Shown here in pieces: positions 26,722-36,786 of a stretch of DNA of 64,000 nt. Position 1 is the stretch's first letter, and every line of letters starts with the position of its first letter. Made by a program: the position numbers and the translations under genes. Under the pieces are notes generated by a model. That model saw only the letters and a list, made by a program, of their open reading frames with translations. It did no database searches and was not told the DNA's origin. This DNA comes from Cyanobacterium sp. HL-69 (GTDB lineage Bacteria > Cyanobacteriota > Cyanobacteriia > Cyanobacteriales > Cyanobacteriaceae), in contig CP024912.1 of NCBI GenBank assembly GCA_002813895.1, positions 992,001 through 1,056,000 of the forward strand, given 5' to 3'.

Positions 26722-27870
26722 ATGGGCTTCATGAATAATCTAAATATTCCCTTTGTGGATTTGTCTTGGCAAAATGAGCCTTTGATGGGGCAAATTGATG
26801 TAAGTATTCGGGATGTGATGGGACGAGGGGATTTTATTTTGGGTAAGGAGGTAAGGGAGTTTGAGGCTAGTTTTGCGCAGGCTTGTGGTGTGGGTTATGG
26901 CATTGGGGTTGGTAGTGGTACAGATGCGATCGCCCTTGGACTCAGAGCTTGTGGTATTGTGGAGGGGGATGAGATACTTGTTCCAGCTAATACCTTCATC
27001 GCTACGGTTATCGGGGTAATCTTGGCAGGGGCAAAACCTGTATTAGTGGATTGTGATATTAACACCGCCCTCATTGATTTAGAATCGGCACAAAAAGCCG
27101 TTACCAAGAAGACAAAAGCTATATTGCCAGTGCATTTGTATGGGCAGATGGTATCACCCCAAAAATTACAAGACTTTGCCCAGAGTAATAATTTAATCAT
27201 CTTTGAAGATAGCGCCCAAGCCCACCTTGCCCAACGGGAAGGAAAAACAGCAGGAAGTATTGGTTTAGCTAGTGCTTTTAGTTTTTATCCGAGTAAAAAT
27301 TTAGGGGCTTTTGGTAATGGGGGCATGGTGGTTACAAATAACGAAGAAATCGCCCAAAAAGTACGCAGTCTCAGAAATTACGGTGCGCCTAAAAAATATT
27401 ATCACACGGAATTTGGAATCAATAGCCGTTTAAATACTGTGCAGGGGGCGGTATTAAAAATTAAATTACCCCATTTACAAAAATGGAATGATTGGCGCAA
27501 TCAAGCGGGGGCAAAATATGACCAACTTTTACAACCCTTGGCGCAATATGGCATCACTCCCATTAAAAATGTGGTGGGTAAGGGGCATATTTATCATCTG
27601 TATGTTATTAATATAAAACCTTCTGAGGTTTATGATCGCAATGTAATTCAGAATAAGTTAAATAAAATAGGTATTGAAACGGGTATCCATTACCCTATTC
27701 CTTGTCATTTACAACCTGCCTATGGTTATTTGGGTTATCAAGAAGGGGATTTTCCTAATGCCGAAAGTCTTTGTGATAATATTCTTTCTTTGCCTATGTA
27801 TCCTGGTATTAAGGATGAACAGTTGCAGATGGTATCAGATAAAATTAAAGAGATAATTATAAGTGGTTAG
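26722..27870 (+). CDS. DegT/DnrJ/EryC1/StrS-family aminotransferase
   Basis: This 382-residue PLP-dependent sugar aminotransferase acts on nucleotide-sugar ketones for surface polysaccharide. GVGSGTDAIALGL binds the phosphate, DSAQAHLAQREGK holds the PLP Asp, and the Schiff-base Lys is in FSFYPSKNLGAFGNGG. HYPIPCHLQPAY near the C-terminus is typical of the family. The start could be 26722 or the ATG at 26731; no strong ribosome-binding site decides. No other sugar genes are adjacent, so the product sugar is unknown. Confidence 0.9.
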   Translation: MGFMNNLNIPFVDLSWQNEPLMGQIDVSIRDVMGRGDFILGKEVREFEASFAQACGVGYGIGVGSGTDAIALGLRACGIVEGDEILVPANTFIATVIGVILAGAKPVLVDCDINTALIDLESAQKAVTKKTKAILPVHLYGQMVSPQKLQDFAQSNNLIIFEDSAQAHLAQREGKTAGSIGLASAFSFYPSKNLGAFGNGGMVVTNNEEIAQKVRSLRNYGAPKKYYHTEFGINSRLNTVQGAVLKIKLPHLQKWNDWRNQAGAKYDQLLQPLAQYGITPIKNVVGKGHIYHLYVINIKPSEVYDRNVIQNKLNKIGIETGIHYPIPCHLQPAYGYLGYQEGDFPNAESLCDNILSLPMYPGIKDEQLQMVSDKIKEIIISG

Positions 27871-27896
27871 TAGGTAATGGTTTGGGGGCAAGAAGT

Positions 27897-29480
27897 TTAA
27901 CTAAGTTGCGCAACGGCACAGTTATCAAGTAAGGTTTCGTTCGTTAACAAGTCTTCCACGGTGATTTTGAGGGTACATTGTTCATCTACGATAAATAATA
28001 CCTTAATTCGATCGCTCCCAGGGGTACCCACAGGATTTAAAGGGGCGATGTTTCTTCCCCCTTCTTTATCATTAAGGGGTTGCACGGTTGTATTACCATT
28101 GCTTACTTGTTTTGTTACAATGCGATCGCCATCAAAATAAACTTCGGTGCTAGTGGTTTCCTGCCCCAATTCCCCGATAATTAATTCAATACTAGGTTGG
28201 TTTTCCACCGATGCCCCAAGGTATAGGGGGATAGGATTGCCCATGGGGTAGGGTTGCCCACTGGGGATAATGGTATGCCAGTCATGGCGACTTTTACGGC
28301 GATTCCAGTAACGGATACCGTAGCTATGGTAAAGAAAGTCTTTTACTTGTAAGCCTTGTTCGATTTTTAATGCACCCATGGCAATGGCGGAAAAGGGGCG
28401 ATCGCACTTTATCTTTTCTGGGTTAAAATATTGTTGTAACCAAGTTTGTAGGGCTGGAATTTGACTACCACCCCCCACCAATAGCACTTTATCGATATTT
28501 TCTCTAACTACTCCATTTCGTTGGGCTTGTTGTAAAAGGTTATTAATGAGATTATCTAATTGCTCAAAAAATTGATTTTCGTTTAATATTTGCTCAAAAC
28601 TTTTCCTATCTAAAGATAACTCATAGGTTTCTAAAGTGCGATCATTAAAATAAACTTCTTCAGCAGTTTCTTCCTCAGATAATTTAATTTTTATCCTCTC
28701 AGCCAATCGACTAATTAAACTTGATTTAGGTATATCTTTTTCCTTGTGGAAATAATCCATCAACCAGTTATCTAAATCAGCACCCCCTAAATTCATTCCA
28801 GCCTTAGCAATTACTTTGGCAACTTTATTTTTTTGAGCCGAGCTTTTACCTAATACCTTTTCGCCCCATTTCAAAATAAATCCTTGGGCTTGGTTACTTT
28901 TTCCTAACTCTAATTGTACTAAAGAAAAATCAATAGTTCCTCCCCCAAAATCTACCACTAAAATAAAATCATCATCTTGGGTTTCATAGCCCAAAGCTGC
29001 TGCGGTAGGTTCATCAATAATTCTTACCTGCTCAATTTCCCACTTCTGACATACCTCTGTCAACCAATTACGATAACTTTCAAAACTATCTACAGGCACA
29101 GTAATAATTAATGAATCTGGCTTTTCTGACAACTCTTTTAATATCCCCGATAAGAACCATTCTCCTACTTGTTCAAAGGTAATATTCTGTTCGTCTAATT
29201 GGGGTAAAAAACCTTGAATATTGGAACCAATACCCCTTTTGAAATTTTTAAAAAATCGTTGATTATTACCAATATCTAAACCATTATCTCTTACTTTTTG
29301 CCCTATTAATAAATCTTTATTTTGGGCATCTTTAACATATACTAAACTAGGAATTAATTCTGGATTAATAGCAGTTTGTTGAGCAATTTTTGGTAGTTTA
29401 ATTACTTCTGTTGTTTGGGTATCAGGATCAAATTTTGCGATAACCGTATTACTTGTACCAAAATCAATTGCGATCGCCAT
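27897..29480 (-). CDS. Hsp70/DnaK-like ATPase without a typical substrate-lid domain
   Basis: This 527-residue protein has the actin-fold Hsp70 nucleotide-binding domain: phosphate 1 IDFGTSNTVIA, phosphate 2 VVDFGGGTIDFSLV, DEPTAAALGYE and the adenosine motif VLLVGGGSQIPALQ. After about residue 380 a beta-rich part follows, but the helical lid and EEVD-type tail of true DnaK are missing. It resembles cyanobacterial 'Hsp70 family protein' paralogues of unknown client range. Convergent with the DegT gene, 26 bp apart. Confidence 0.85.
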   Translation of the reverse strand: MAIAIDFGTSNTVIAKFDPDTQTTEVIKLPKIAQQTAINPELIPSLVYVKDAQNKDLLIGQKVRDNGLDIGNNQRFFKNFKRGIGSNIQGFLPQLDEQNITFEQVGEWFLSGILKELSEKPDSLIITVPVDSFESYRNWLTEVCQKWEIEQVRIIDEPTAAALGYETQDDDFILVVDFGGGTIDFSLVQLELGKSNQAQGFILKWGEKVLGKSSAQKNKVAKVIAKAGMNLGGADLDNWLMDYFHKEKDIPKSSLISRLAERIKIKLSEEETAEEVYFNDRTLETYELSLDRKSFEQILNENQFFEQLDNLINNLLQQAQRNGVVRENIDKVLLVGGGSQIPALQTWLQQYFNPEKIKCDRPFSAIAMGALKIEQGLQVKDFLYHSYGIRYWNRRKSRHDWHTIIPSGQPYPMGNPIPLYLGASVENQPSIELIIGELGQETTSTEVYFDGDRIVTKQVSNGNTTVQPLNDKEGGRNIAPLNPVGTPGSDRIKVLFIVDEQCTLKITVEDLLTNETLLDNCAVAQLS

Positions 29481-29670
29481 TATGCTATATTCCGACAGGG
29501 TAAATTTTGTTTGTTTTATAAATATTTTAAATCATGATTACTTCAATTTATTAAAAATAACCCCTTAGCCTTATGATTCAAGGCACACTCAGATAAAATT
29601 ACGAATTTATTTATTAAGTGATAAGGGGATAAAACCCCTGAGTGAAGACATAAAAATAAAAATAAATTTT

Positions 29671-31731
29671 TTATATACCCCCTGTAATACTTACTTGCTC
29701 GATAATTTGTTCCTTCGTCACAGCTGGTTCTAAACATGATAAACCACGACATACCAAACCAACACTATTATCAGGAATATCTTTACTAATACAAGGAACA
29801 TAATTAGGTAGATATAATTTATTTAAATCTTCTAAAAGTTGCACATTACTTTTGACACTACTACCATCTAAAAACCATTTTAAACCCATAAATAAACTAG
29901 GACAACTAACGGGAGAATCAGTCATTTTTTCGGAGAATATCTTTAGGGTTTTTTCTGCCTTATCAAAATATTTTAAATTATCAGTCATTAATCCTAATCT
30001 AACGAGATTAGCTACAGCTACACCGTTAGGAGAAGGGGTTGCATTATCGATATAACCCTTTTCTTTGATCAGTAAATCGTTACTATTATCATGGGCATTG
30101 TTATAATATCCACCATCCTCTTGATCATAACAATAATGGTCAAATTCTTCTTGTACTTTGATAGCTTTTTCTAACCAATAATTTCCTGCATTGAGAGAAT
30201 TTTGTTGTAAATCTAGGAGGGCTTTAATCAAAAAAGCATAGTCTTCTGATTGAGCCAATGTACTAACTTTATTACCATAATTTAAACGGTGTAATCTTTG
30301 ATTTTCCCATTGATTTTTGAGGATAAATTTAACAGCAGTTTCCGCTAAATCTAAATACTTACTATCTCCAAAAACTCCATAAGCCCTTGCTAATCCTGAA
30401 ATCATCAAACTATTCCATGCTACAATCATTTTTGTATCGGTGACAGGGGGAATACGCCCCAACCATTCTAGGGATTTGGCTTCGTCATTGTTACGGGCAG
30501 GGGCAAAGGTGGTTAATTTATCTGGTTTTTGCCCATAGCGCATGGTGAAAAGTTTATCGAGGGCGGTTTTAACTAGGGGGGTGATGGGTTTGTCAGGATG
30601 TTTTTGTAAGACGTTTTTCCCTTCAAAGTTGCCCTCATTGCTGATGGTGAATACTTCCTGAAAGGCAATTAATTCTTCATGACTAAGAATTTGTTGCAAA
30701 TCGAGGTAATGCCAAACATAGAAATCTCCTTCTTCGGGCTCTTCATCTTGAATATTGGGGAAGTTATCGGCATCTTGGGCGCTGTAAAAGTAGCCTTCGG
30801 GAGCGCTCATTTCCCTTTCTAGCCAAGCCAGTGTGCCTTCACAGGCAACCCGATATTGGGTTTTTTCTGTGCCACTACTCCAAAGGTTGGCAAGGAATTC
30901 CATGATTAAACCATTATCATAGAGCATTTTTTCAAAGTGGGGAACTGTCCATGTAGAGTCCACGGTATAACGATGAAATCCTCCGCCCACATGGTCATAA
31001 ATTCCGCCATTTACTAAGTCTATACCCCTTTGGATGCACAGTTCATGGGCTTTGTTGGCATTTTCGGGGGAAAGGGTATGGATACCTACTAGGGTGGTGT
31101 TGCTATAGGGCATCATGGGAAAACGAGGGCTACCGTATTCGTTACGGGCTAAAATTTTGCTATTTTTTTCTAGTCCTTGGCTGAGGAGTTTGGGGTTAAG
31201 GTGATTGCCTGGATTGGGTTTGAGGTTACTATTCTTTTCAAGAATGCCGACTATTTCTTGTTTAAGGGCGTTGAGTTTTTCGGTTTGTTGATGATAAAAG
31301 TTGTGGATGGATTCGAGGATTTGGAGGAAGCCGGGGCGCCCGTAACGGGGTTCGAGGGGGAAATATGTGCCACCATAAAAGGGTACTAAGTCATCGGGGG
31401 TAAGGAAGATATTGAGGGGCCATCCTCCTTGCCCTGTCATCATTTGTAGGGCTTGCATATAAATGCTGTCGATGTCGGGGCGCTCTTCTCTATCTACTTT
31501 GATGGCGATAAAATTATTGTTTAGGTAAAGTGCGATCGCACTGTCAGAAAAAGCCTCACCCTCCATCACCGTACACCAATGACAACTAGAATAACCAATG
31601 GAAAGAAAAATAGGTTTTTGCTCCTGTTTTGCCCTACTCAGGGCTTCTTCTCCCCAAGAATACCAGTCAATGGGGTTATGAGCGTGTTTGCGCAAGTAAA
31701 GGCTTTGGGCATGGAGAAGATGATTCGGCAT
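29671..31731 (-). CDS. DUF255 thioredoxin-domain protein (YyaL/SPATA20 family)
   Basis: This 686-residue protein starts at the ATG at 31731; the frame extends to a GTG at 31740. The N-terminal thioredoxin-like domain has the unusual active site SCHWCTVME (about residues 45-53) and then [10 protein letters not shown]. The long C-terminal part is an (alpha/alpha)6 barrel like glycoside hydrolases and N-acyl-glucosamine epimerases ([28 protein letters not shown]-like [10 protein letters not shown]). The family is widely conserved, but its function is not established. Confidence 0.9.
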   Translation of the reverse strand: MPNHLLHAQSLYLRKHAHNPIDWYSWGEEALSRAKQEQKPIFLSIGYSSCHWCTVMEGEAFSDSAIALYLNNNFIAIKVDREERPDIDSIYMQALQMMTGQGGWPLNIFLTPDDLVPFYGGTYFPLEPRYGRPGFLQILESIHNFYHQQTEKLNALKQEIVGILEKNSNLKPNPGNHLNPKLLSQGLEKNSKILARNEYGSPRFPMMPYSNTTLVGIHTLSPENANKAHELCIQRGIDLVNGGIYDHVGGGFHRYTVDSTWTVPHFEKMLYDNGLIMEFLANLWSSGTEKTQYRVACEGTLAWLEREMSAPEGYFYSAQDADNFPNIQDEEPEEGDFYVWHYLDLQQILSHEELIAFQEVFTISNEGNFEGKNVLQKHPDKPITPLVKTALDKLFTMRYGQKPDKLTTFAPARNNDEAKSLEWLGRIPPVTDTKMIVAWNSLMISGLARAYGVFGDSKYLDLAETAVKFILKNQWENQRLHRLNYGNKVSTLAQSEDYAFLIKALLDLQQNSLNAGNYWLEKAIKVQEEFDHYCYDQEDGGYYNNAHDNSNDLLIKEKGYIDNATPSPNGVAVANLVRLGLMTDNLKYFDKAEKTLKIFSEKMTDSPVSCPSLFMGLKWFLDGSSVKSNVQLLEDLNKLYLPNYVPCISKDIPDNSVGLVCRGLSCLEPAVTKEQIIEQVSITGGI

Positions 31732-31874
31732 GGGTATCACAGGCGTTATCGTTAATACTCTGATCCTATCAAAAATAAAACTAGGCGTACATGTAGTTAA
31801 CCTGAGTTCGGGATAAGAGAAAGGACAAATAGTAAGCTAAAAGTAACCACAAATTTAAATTACTATATTGTCCT

Positions 31875-31977
31875 ATGTCTAGTTTAGATGAATTATTCTG
31901 CCATGTCGATGATTGGGCTCAAACATTTGAGCCTTTATTTCAAAAACAACTTTTATCGAGTGGAGTTGGGAAACGTA
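31875..31977 (+). pseudogene. IS982-family transposase fragment
   Basis: An ATG at 31875 opens 34 codons (MSSLDELFCHVDDWAQTFEP...) with the N-terminus typical of IS982 transposases. The frame is cut at 31977 by the left end of the IS5 element; no IS982 continuation is seen beyond it. This is a dead remnant. Confidence 0.7.
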
Positions 31978-32891
31978 TAGAACCCATTTGGTATCTAGTA
32001 GAATATTGAGATGAAAACATAGAGAAATAGAAGGATGGCATATTCTAGCAGTCTAAGTGATGAAGAATGGGAAGTAATCAAACCTCTGTTACCAAAAAAG
32101 AAACGAACTTGTCCACCAAAGTGGTCTAAAAGACAAATTTGGGATGGTATTTTTTATCAACTCAAAAATGGCTGTAATTGGTCTGATTTACCCAAGGATT
32201 TACCGCCTTATTCTACAGTTTACTGGCATTATAAAAACTGGAAAAAAGAGGGTATCTTTGAAATGGTGATGTGTGAGCTTCATAAGCAACTAAGGGAAAA
32301 AGTAAAAAAAAATCCACTTGGACTCGATTAATAATCATTGATTCTCAAGCAGTACAAAATACTTGTAGTGCAGGAGTAGAGAGTAAAGGATTTTGTAGGT
32401 ATAAACTCACCAATGGTATTAAAAGACATTTAGCAGTGGATAGTCTGGGATTTCCTTTTTTCACTTGTTGCACAAAGGCAAGTGTTTCCGATGATCGAGG
32501 ATTAATCATGATGTTGAGTGAGAACATAGATTATTTTCGTGCCAAACCCATGAATGTTCATAAAATTACGATCCTCGTGGATTCGGGTTATCATCCTGAT
32601 TTTATCATGAGGGAATTAGAAAAAGTTTATCCACAAATTGGAAAGAAAATTCGTATGGAAAAATCAGGCAAAATCTCTTCTGAACAAAAAAAATCAGAAG
32701 GAAAAAAAGGATTTGTGGTAGTCAAAGCAAGATGGATCATTGAAAGATCTAATGCTTGGATGGAAAGATGTAAAAATTTGGTCAAAAACTTTGAAAGAAC
32801 CTTATTCAACTCCACCCAAAAAGTTAACTTATGTTTTATTCGATTACTTTTAAAAAGACTCACTGCTTCCTGAGATACCAAATGGGTTCTA
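31978..32891 (+). mobile_element. IS5-family insertion sequence (IS427-like group)
   Basis: This 914-bp element has 19-20 bp perfect terminal inverted repeats, TAGAACCCATTTGGTATCT and its complement, ending at 31978 and 32891, flanked by TA on both sides (31976-31977, 32892-32893). It carries one transposase read through a -1 frameshift. It looks intact and recent, and is inserted into an IS982 remnant. Confidence 0.9.
32035..32873 (+). CDS. IS5-family transposase, two frames joined by programmed -1 frameshift
   Basis: The first frame (32035-32331) encodes the N-terminal DUF4096-type domain (SLSDEEWEVIKPLLP). The second (to 32873) encodes the DDE catalytic part: IIIDSQAV (first Asp), ILVDSGYHP (second Asp) and KARWIIERSNAWMERCKN (Glu). 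A run of nine A at 32304-32312 allows a -1 slip from VKKN to VKKKSTWTRLIIIDSQ, joining the frames with no lost residues. Such A-runs are the normal control of IS427-group elements, so this is probably functional and not a mutation. Confidence 0.88.
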
Positions 32892-32907
32892 TACAGAATT
32901 ACAGTTA

Positions 32908-33857
32908 TAGTCACTTTACTTAAGTATGAACCAATCAAGGGTAAAATAATGGATGAAGTAATTATTTTTATATTTAAGTATAATGCCCCATGATATAGAA
33001 TTAAGACAAAAAGTAATTGACTATGTAGAAAATAGAGGTAACGTAACAAAAGCATCGAGAATATTTGGAATATCAAGAGCATCAATATATAGATGGTTGA
33101 ATAGAAAAGATTTAAGACCAACAGTGGTCAAAACTCGTCAAAGAAAATTAGATAAATCAGCACTATATGAAGATGTAGTGAAAAATCCAGATGATAAATT
33201 AATAGATAGAGCGAAAAAATTTGGAGTAACAATGTCAGCAATATCTCATGCATTCAAAAAAATGAACATAACAAGAAAAAAAAACAGTTACGTTATAGAG
33301 AAAGAAATAGAAAACAAAGAATAGAATACTTACAAAAATTAAGAGAATTAGTCAAAAAATACGGAAGTAAGAGTATGGTATTTATTGATGAGTCAGGATT
33401 TGAGGAAATAAGTACTTGCATTTATGGGTGGTCAAAAAAAGGAAAAAAAATTTATGATGAGAAACAAGGAAAACGAGGAAAAAGAGAAAATTTAGTAGCA
33501 GGAAGAAGAAAGAAAGAAAAAGATTTTATTGCTCCAATGATCTTTACAGGAAGTTTAAATGCAGAAAGTGTTGAATCATGGCTAAAAATGTATTTATTAC
33601 CATCACTAAAACAATTTTCAATACTAATAATGGATAATGCACCAATCCACCGAAAAAATATGATAAAAGAATTAGTAGAAGAAGCAGGTCATCTAGTAAT
33701 GTTTTTACCAACTTATTCACCAGATTTAAATGATATTGAACACGATTTTAGTGCTTTAAAAAGAGCAAAAATGTATAGCGATAGTACAATAACTTTAGAT
33801 GAAATAATTTACAGTTATTGTACTAGCTAAATGTCTCAGTCTTATTTTGATTGACTA
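32908..33857 (+). mobile_element. IS630-family insertion sequence
   Basis: This is an approximately 950-bp element. Ends TAGTCAC... (32908) and ...TTGACTA (33857) are short inverted repeats flanked by TA, the target site of the IS630/Tc1 superfamily. It sits 16 bp from the IS5 element and cuts a DUF772-type transposase gene. Its two-frame transposase appears intact. Confidence 0.8.
32983..33830 (+). CDS. IS630-family transposase, two frames joined by programmed -1 frameshift
   Basis: Frame one (32983-33324) is the helix-turn-helix part (MPHDIELRQKVIDYVENRG, SRASIYRWLNRKD). Frame two is the DDE domain: MVFIDESGF (Asp), ILIMDNAPIHRK (Asp), and LPTYSPDLNDIEHDF (Glu, a variant of the usual NPIE). 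Nine A at 33276-33284 permit a -1 shift that links ITRKKK to QLRYRERNRKQRIEY without loss. No internal stop is present in the fused frame. Confidence 0.87.
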
Positions 33858-34061
33858 TAATAATGAACCCAATGCCACTCTAAATGATTTGGCTGGTGCT
33901 CCTATTTTTTCCTCAAAAATACTTGCATATTCTTCTTCGTATTCTAACCATGGAATTATTTCACTCATTATTACCCAACGATTATTTTCATCTAGATGAA
34001 AATCTTCTTGGATTTTAAAATCTGATACTGAACAAAGTATTTGATTTGTTCTAATGTACAT
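33858..34061 (-). pseudogene. N-terminal fragment of a DUF772-type (IS5/IS1182-like) transposase
   Basis: From an ATG at 34061 the product begins MYIRTNQILCSVSDFKI and includes NNRWVIMSEIIPWLEYEEEYA and GAPAKSFRVALGSL, the conserved N-terminal region of these transposases. It is cut off by the IS630 insertion, which supplies the stop. The 224 bp upstream (34068-34291) hold only AT-rich sequence and a hairpin AAAGGGTTT/AAACCCCTT near 34,199. Confidence 0.8.
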
Positions 34062-34291
34062 GGTCAAGCCGAAAAAACTTACTTTTTTCCTGATTTTAGC
34101 TCATTTTTTCACTTTTTTCTTCTCACATAATCCTTCTAACTATTGCTCTATCTTGATTCTGTTATTATTCAGCAGACTCTAATTAAATCGATTTAGGCAA
34201 AGGGTTTAAACCCCTTGTTCATAAGAGTCTTAATAAAATAAGAGCTATAATTAATTTCGCCAACTTACTTAATCCCTAACCCCTCTAATAC

Positions 34292-35399
34292 CTAATTATT
34301 CTCTGGATTTTTTAGATATGCTTCAATAAAACTATCTAAATCACCATCCATAACGTTATCAATGGCAGTGGTTTCTACGTTGGTGCGTAAGTCTTTTACC
34401 ATTTGATAGGGGTGGAATACATAGTTACGAATTTGCATCCCCCAAGCTGCTTCTACAATATCCCCTCGAATTTCGGCAATTTCTTTGATTTTTTGCTCTT
34501 GGGCAATTACCAACAATTTTGCCTTTAGTATAGTAAGGGCTTTCTCTTTATTTTGTAATTGCGATCGCTCCTGTGTACATCTTACCGCAATTCCTGTGGG
34601 TAAATGCACCACCCGCACCGCCGTTTCCACCTTATTTACATTTTGTCCACCCTTACCCCCTGCACGAGAGGTAGTAATTTCTAAATCTTTATCGGGAATA
34701 TCTACATTAATGGCTTCATCTTCCAATAAAGGCATCACATCTACCCCCGCAAAACTGGTTTGTCTCTTACCATTGGCATTAAAAGGAGAAATGCGCACCA
34801 AACGATGGGTACCCTTTTCACCCCTGAGATAACCAAAAGCATAACGCCCCTCAATCTCTAGGGTAACGGACTTAATTCCCGCTTCGTCTCCCTCAGACAT
34901 ATCCGTTAAAGTGACTTTATAATCTTGGTTTTCAGCCCAGCGGGTGTACATCCTCAAGAGCATTTGCGCCCAATCTTGGGCATCTGTACCCCCAGCGCCT
35001 GCATTGATAGTCAACACAACCCCTTTTTGATCATATACCCCACTGAGTAGCTTACGCAACTCCCAACGGTCTAATTCTTGGGCTAGGTGAGTTAAAGTGT
35101 TTTCTGCTTCGGTAAATAATTCTACATCTTCTTCTAATTCTAATAACTCTAAAATGGCTTGGGTATCCTCTAAAGATTTTTGCCACTGGGTTATCTGGGC
35201 GAGGGAAGACTTTACCTCGTTTAAATCTTGGAGAGTTTTTTGCGCTTTGTCCGCATCATCCCAAAAATCAGGCTGACTGGCTACTTGCTCTAAATCATGG
35301 ATATTAGCTTTAAGATTGGGTATGTCAAAGATAGTCCTGAGTTGTACTCAGGCGCTCTGTTATCACACTTATTTCTCTTTTTATATCTGCTAATTCCAT
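34292..35399 (-). CDS. prfB: Peptide chain release factor 2 with programmed +1 frameshift
   Basis: RF2 ends translation at UGA and UAA. The main frame (34292-35324) includes the GGQ loop in [16 protein letters not shown] first short frame starts at the ATG at 35399 ([18 protein letters not shown]) and stops at TGA 35327-35325 in the sequence CTT TGA C, with an AGGAC Shine-Dalgarno-like stretch just upstream. A +1 slip on CTTTGAC joins Leu to Asp-Ile-Pro and gives 368 residues, matching RF2 length. This is the classical RF2 autoregulation: low RF2 lets ribosomes slip and make more. Confidence 0.95.
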
Positions 35400-35486
35400 T
35401 CTTTTTTTTGTGGATATTTTTTTTACTAGCTTAAGCTAAGAAGTTAGTATAACTCAGATTTTAATTAGAGTCTAGCAGTACAAAAA

Positions 35487-35990
35487 TTAATTTCCCCAGC
35501 GTACTAATTGCTTGATTACCTCTTGGGCAGATTCGGGATTAAAGGCTTTATTTCCATTGGTTAAAATTGATCTTCCCACTACATTCATGCCAATGTATGA
35601 TAACTGAGTCCTCATGGCGAGTAGTACATATTGCCCTCCTCCTCCGCTATGGGTGGCAATGGCCGCTGGTTTACCATTAAAGCATCCTCGCCAATCATCT
35701 GAACTAACGCTCAACCATGCGATCGCACTTGTTAAACTAGGAGGAATACCCCCATTATATTCAGGCGCCACAAATATCATTCCTTCAGTATTTGTAATGG
35801 TTTGATTGAGTTGTTTTATTTTCTCTGGAATACCCAATTTTTCTTGATTAGCGGGGGTATAGAGGGGCAAATCTTCCTGTACTAAATCAATAATCTGGGT
35901 TTTATTACCCATATCCACAGCAATTTTTTCGATTTGTTTTGCTAAGGCTAAATTTTTATTATTACTAGCTATAATAATGGAAATTTTCAT
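35487..35990 (-). CDS. NADPH-dependent FMN reductase-like flavoprotein
   Basis: This 167-residue flavodoxin-fold protein has an N-terminal strand and phosphate loop (IIIASNNKNLALAKQI), the flavin motif PEYNGGIPPSLTSAIAWLS, and a THSGGGGQ turn. It matches the NAD(P)H-dependent FMN reductase/azoreductase family and probably reduces quinones or flavin. It stands alone on the minus strand with no informative neighbours. Confidence 0.85.
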   Translation of the reverse strand: MKISIIIASNNKNLALAKQIEKIAVDMGNKTQIIDLVQEDLPLYTPANQEKLGIPEKIKQLNQTITNTEGMIFVAPEYNGGIPPSLTSAIAWLSVSSDDWRGCFNGKPAAIATHSGGGGQYVLLAMRTQLSYIGMNVVGRSILTNGNKAFNPESAQEVIKQLVRWGN

Positions 35991-36159
35991 GATTTAGATA
36001 ATACTATATAACTTTTAATAATTATACCATTTATTACTCTCAATAAACAGATAATACTACTTTTAATCTTAATTCAAAAAAAATATTGTGTCTAACAATA
36101 ATAGATAAAATTTTAGAAAATATTACCTTGAATATGATAAATTATTTATTCAAATAAAA

Positions 36160-36786
36160 CTACTGATAAAAAGGTATTAAAGTTTCCCAAGAAGAAAAAA
36201 CACCATTCAACATCTCCTGCTCATATTCAATATTAGCTAAACTCAAAACATTGTCACTATTTTGTCCTAAATTTTGCTCACCGACCACTAAAGAACAACT
36301 TTTGTTATATTGTTTCTGATAATCTTTCACCATGGTTTCCCATTCAGCATTTTTATATAATTTATCATCTACTACACTGCACAAATTTAAATTATTTTTG
36401 ACCTTATAAATGCCACCAAAAACCTCATCATTATTAGCTCTCATTTGCACTAAAACTATTTCAGACTTTTTAATTTGTGCCTCTTGCCATGCTAAGGATT
36501 TGAGAGTAGAAACTCCATAAACAGGAATATTTAACTGTTGAGCGATAGTTTTTGCTGTAACAACTCCTATTCTGGTACTTGTAAAACTTCCTGGCCCTTT
36601 TGCCACTGCAATAAATTTAAAATCTTGCCATGTTAAAGGAGTGATAAAGTCAGCTAATATTAGATGTAATTGCCTTCCTAAATCTCTGCCTAAATTCCAT
36701 GTTTGAGACTTTTTTTTACCTTGATTATCCACAAGGCTAATACCTAATTCTGGGCTAGTGGTGTGTAGAGCAAGTGTTGCTTTCAT
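36160..36786 (-). CDS. tsaB: TsaB, tRNA threonylcarbamoyladenosine (t6A37) synthesis subunit
   Basis: This 208-residue ASKHA-fold scaffold of the TsaBDE complex modifies A37 of ANN-decoding tRNAs. Conserved blocks are LALHTTSPELGISL at the N-terminus and VAKGPGSFTSTRIGVVTAKTIAQ (about 62-84). Its start overlaps the upstream gene stop by 4 bp (ATGA), so the two are translationally coupled. Confidence 0.92.
   Translation of the reverse strand: MKATLALHTTSPELGISLVDNQGKKKSQTWNLGRDLGRQLHLILADFITPLTWQDFKFIAVAKGPGSFTSTRIGVVTAKTIAQQLNIPVYGVSTLKSLAWQEAQIKKSEIVLVQMRANNDEVFGGIYKVKNNLNLCSVVDDKLYKNAEWETMVKDYQKQYNKSCSLVVGEQNLGQNSDNVLSLANIEYEQEMLNGVFSSWETLIPFYQ

Noticed and set aside
32304-32312. Frameshift in the IS5 transposase as gene damage
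   Set aside because: The nine-A run and lossless -1 join are the normal programmed frameshift of the IS427-type group; likewise the A9 run at 33276-33284 in the IS630 transposase.
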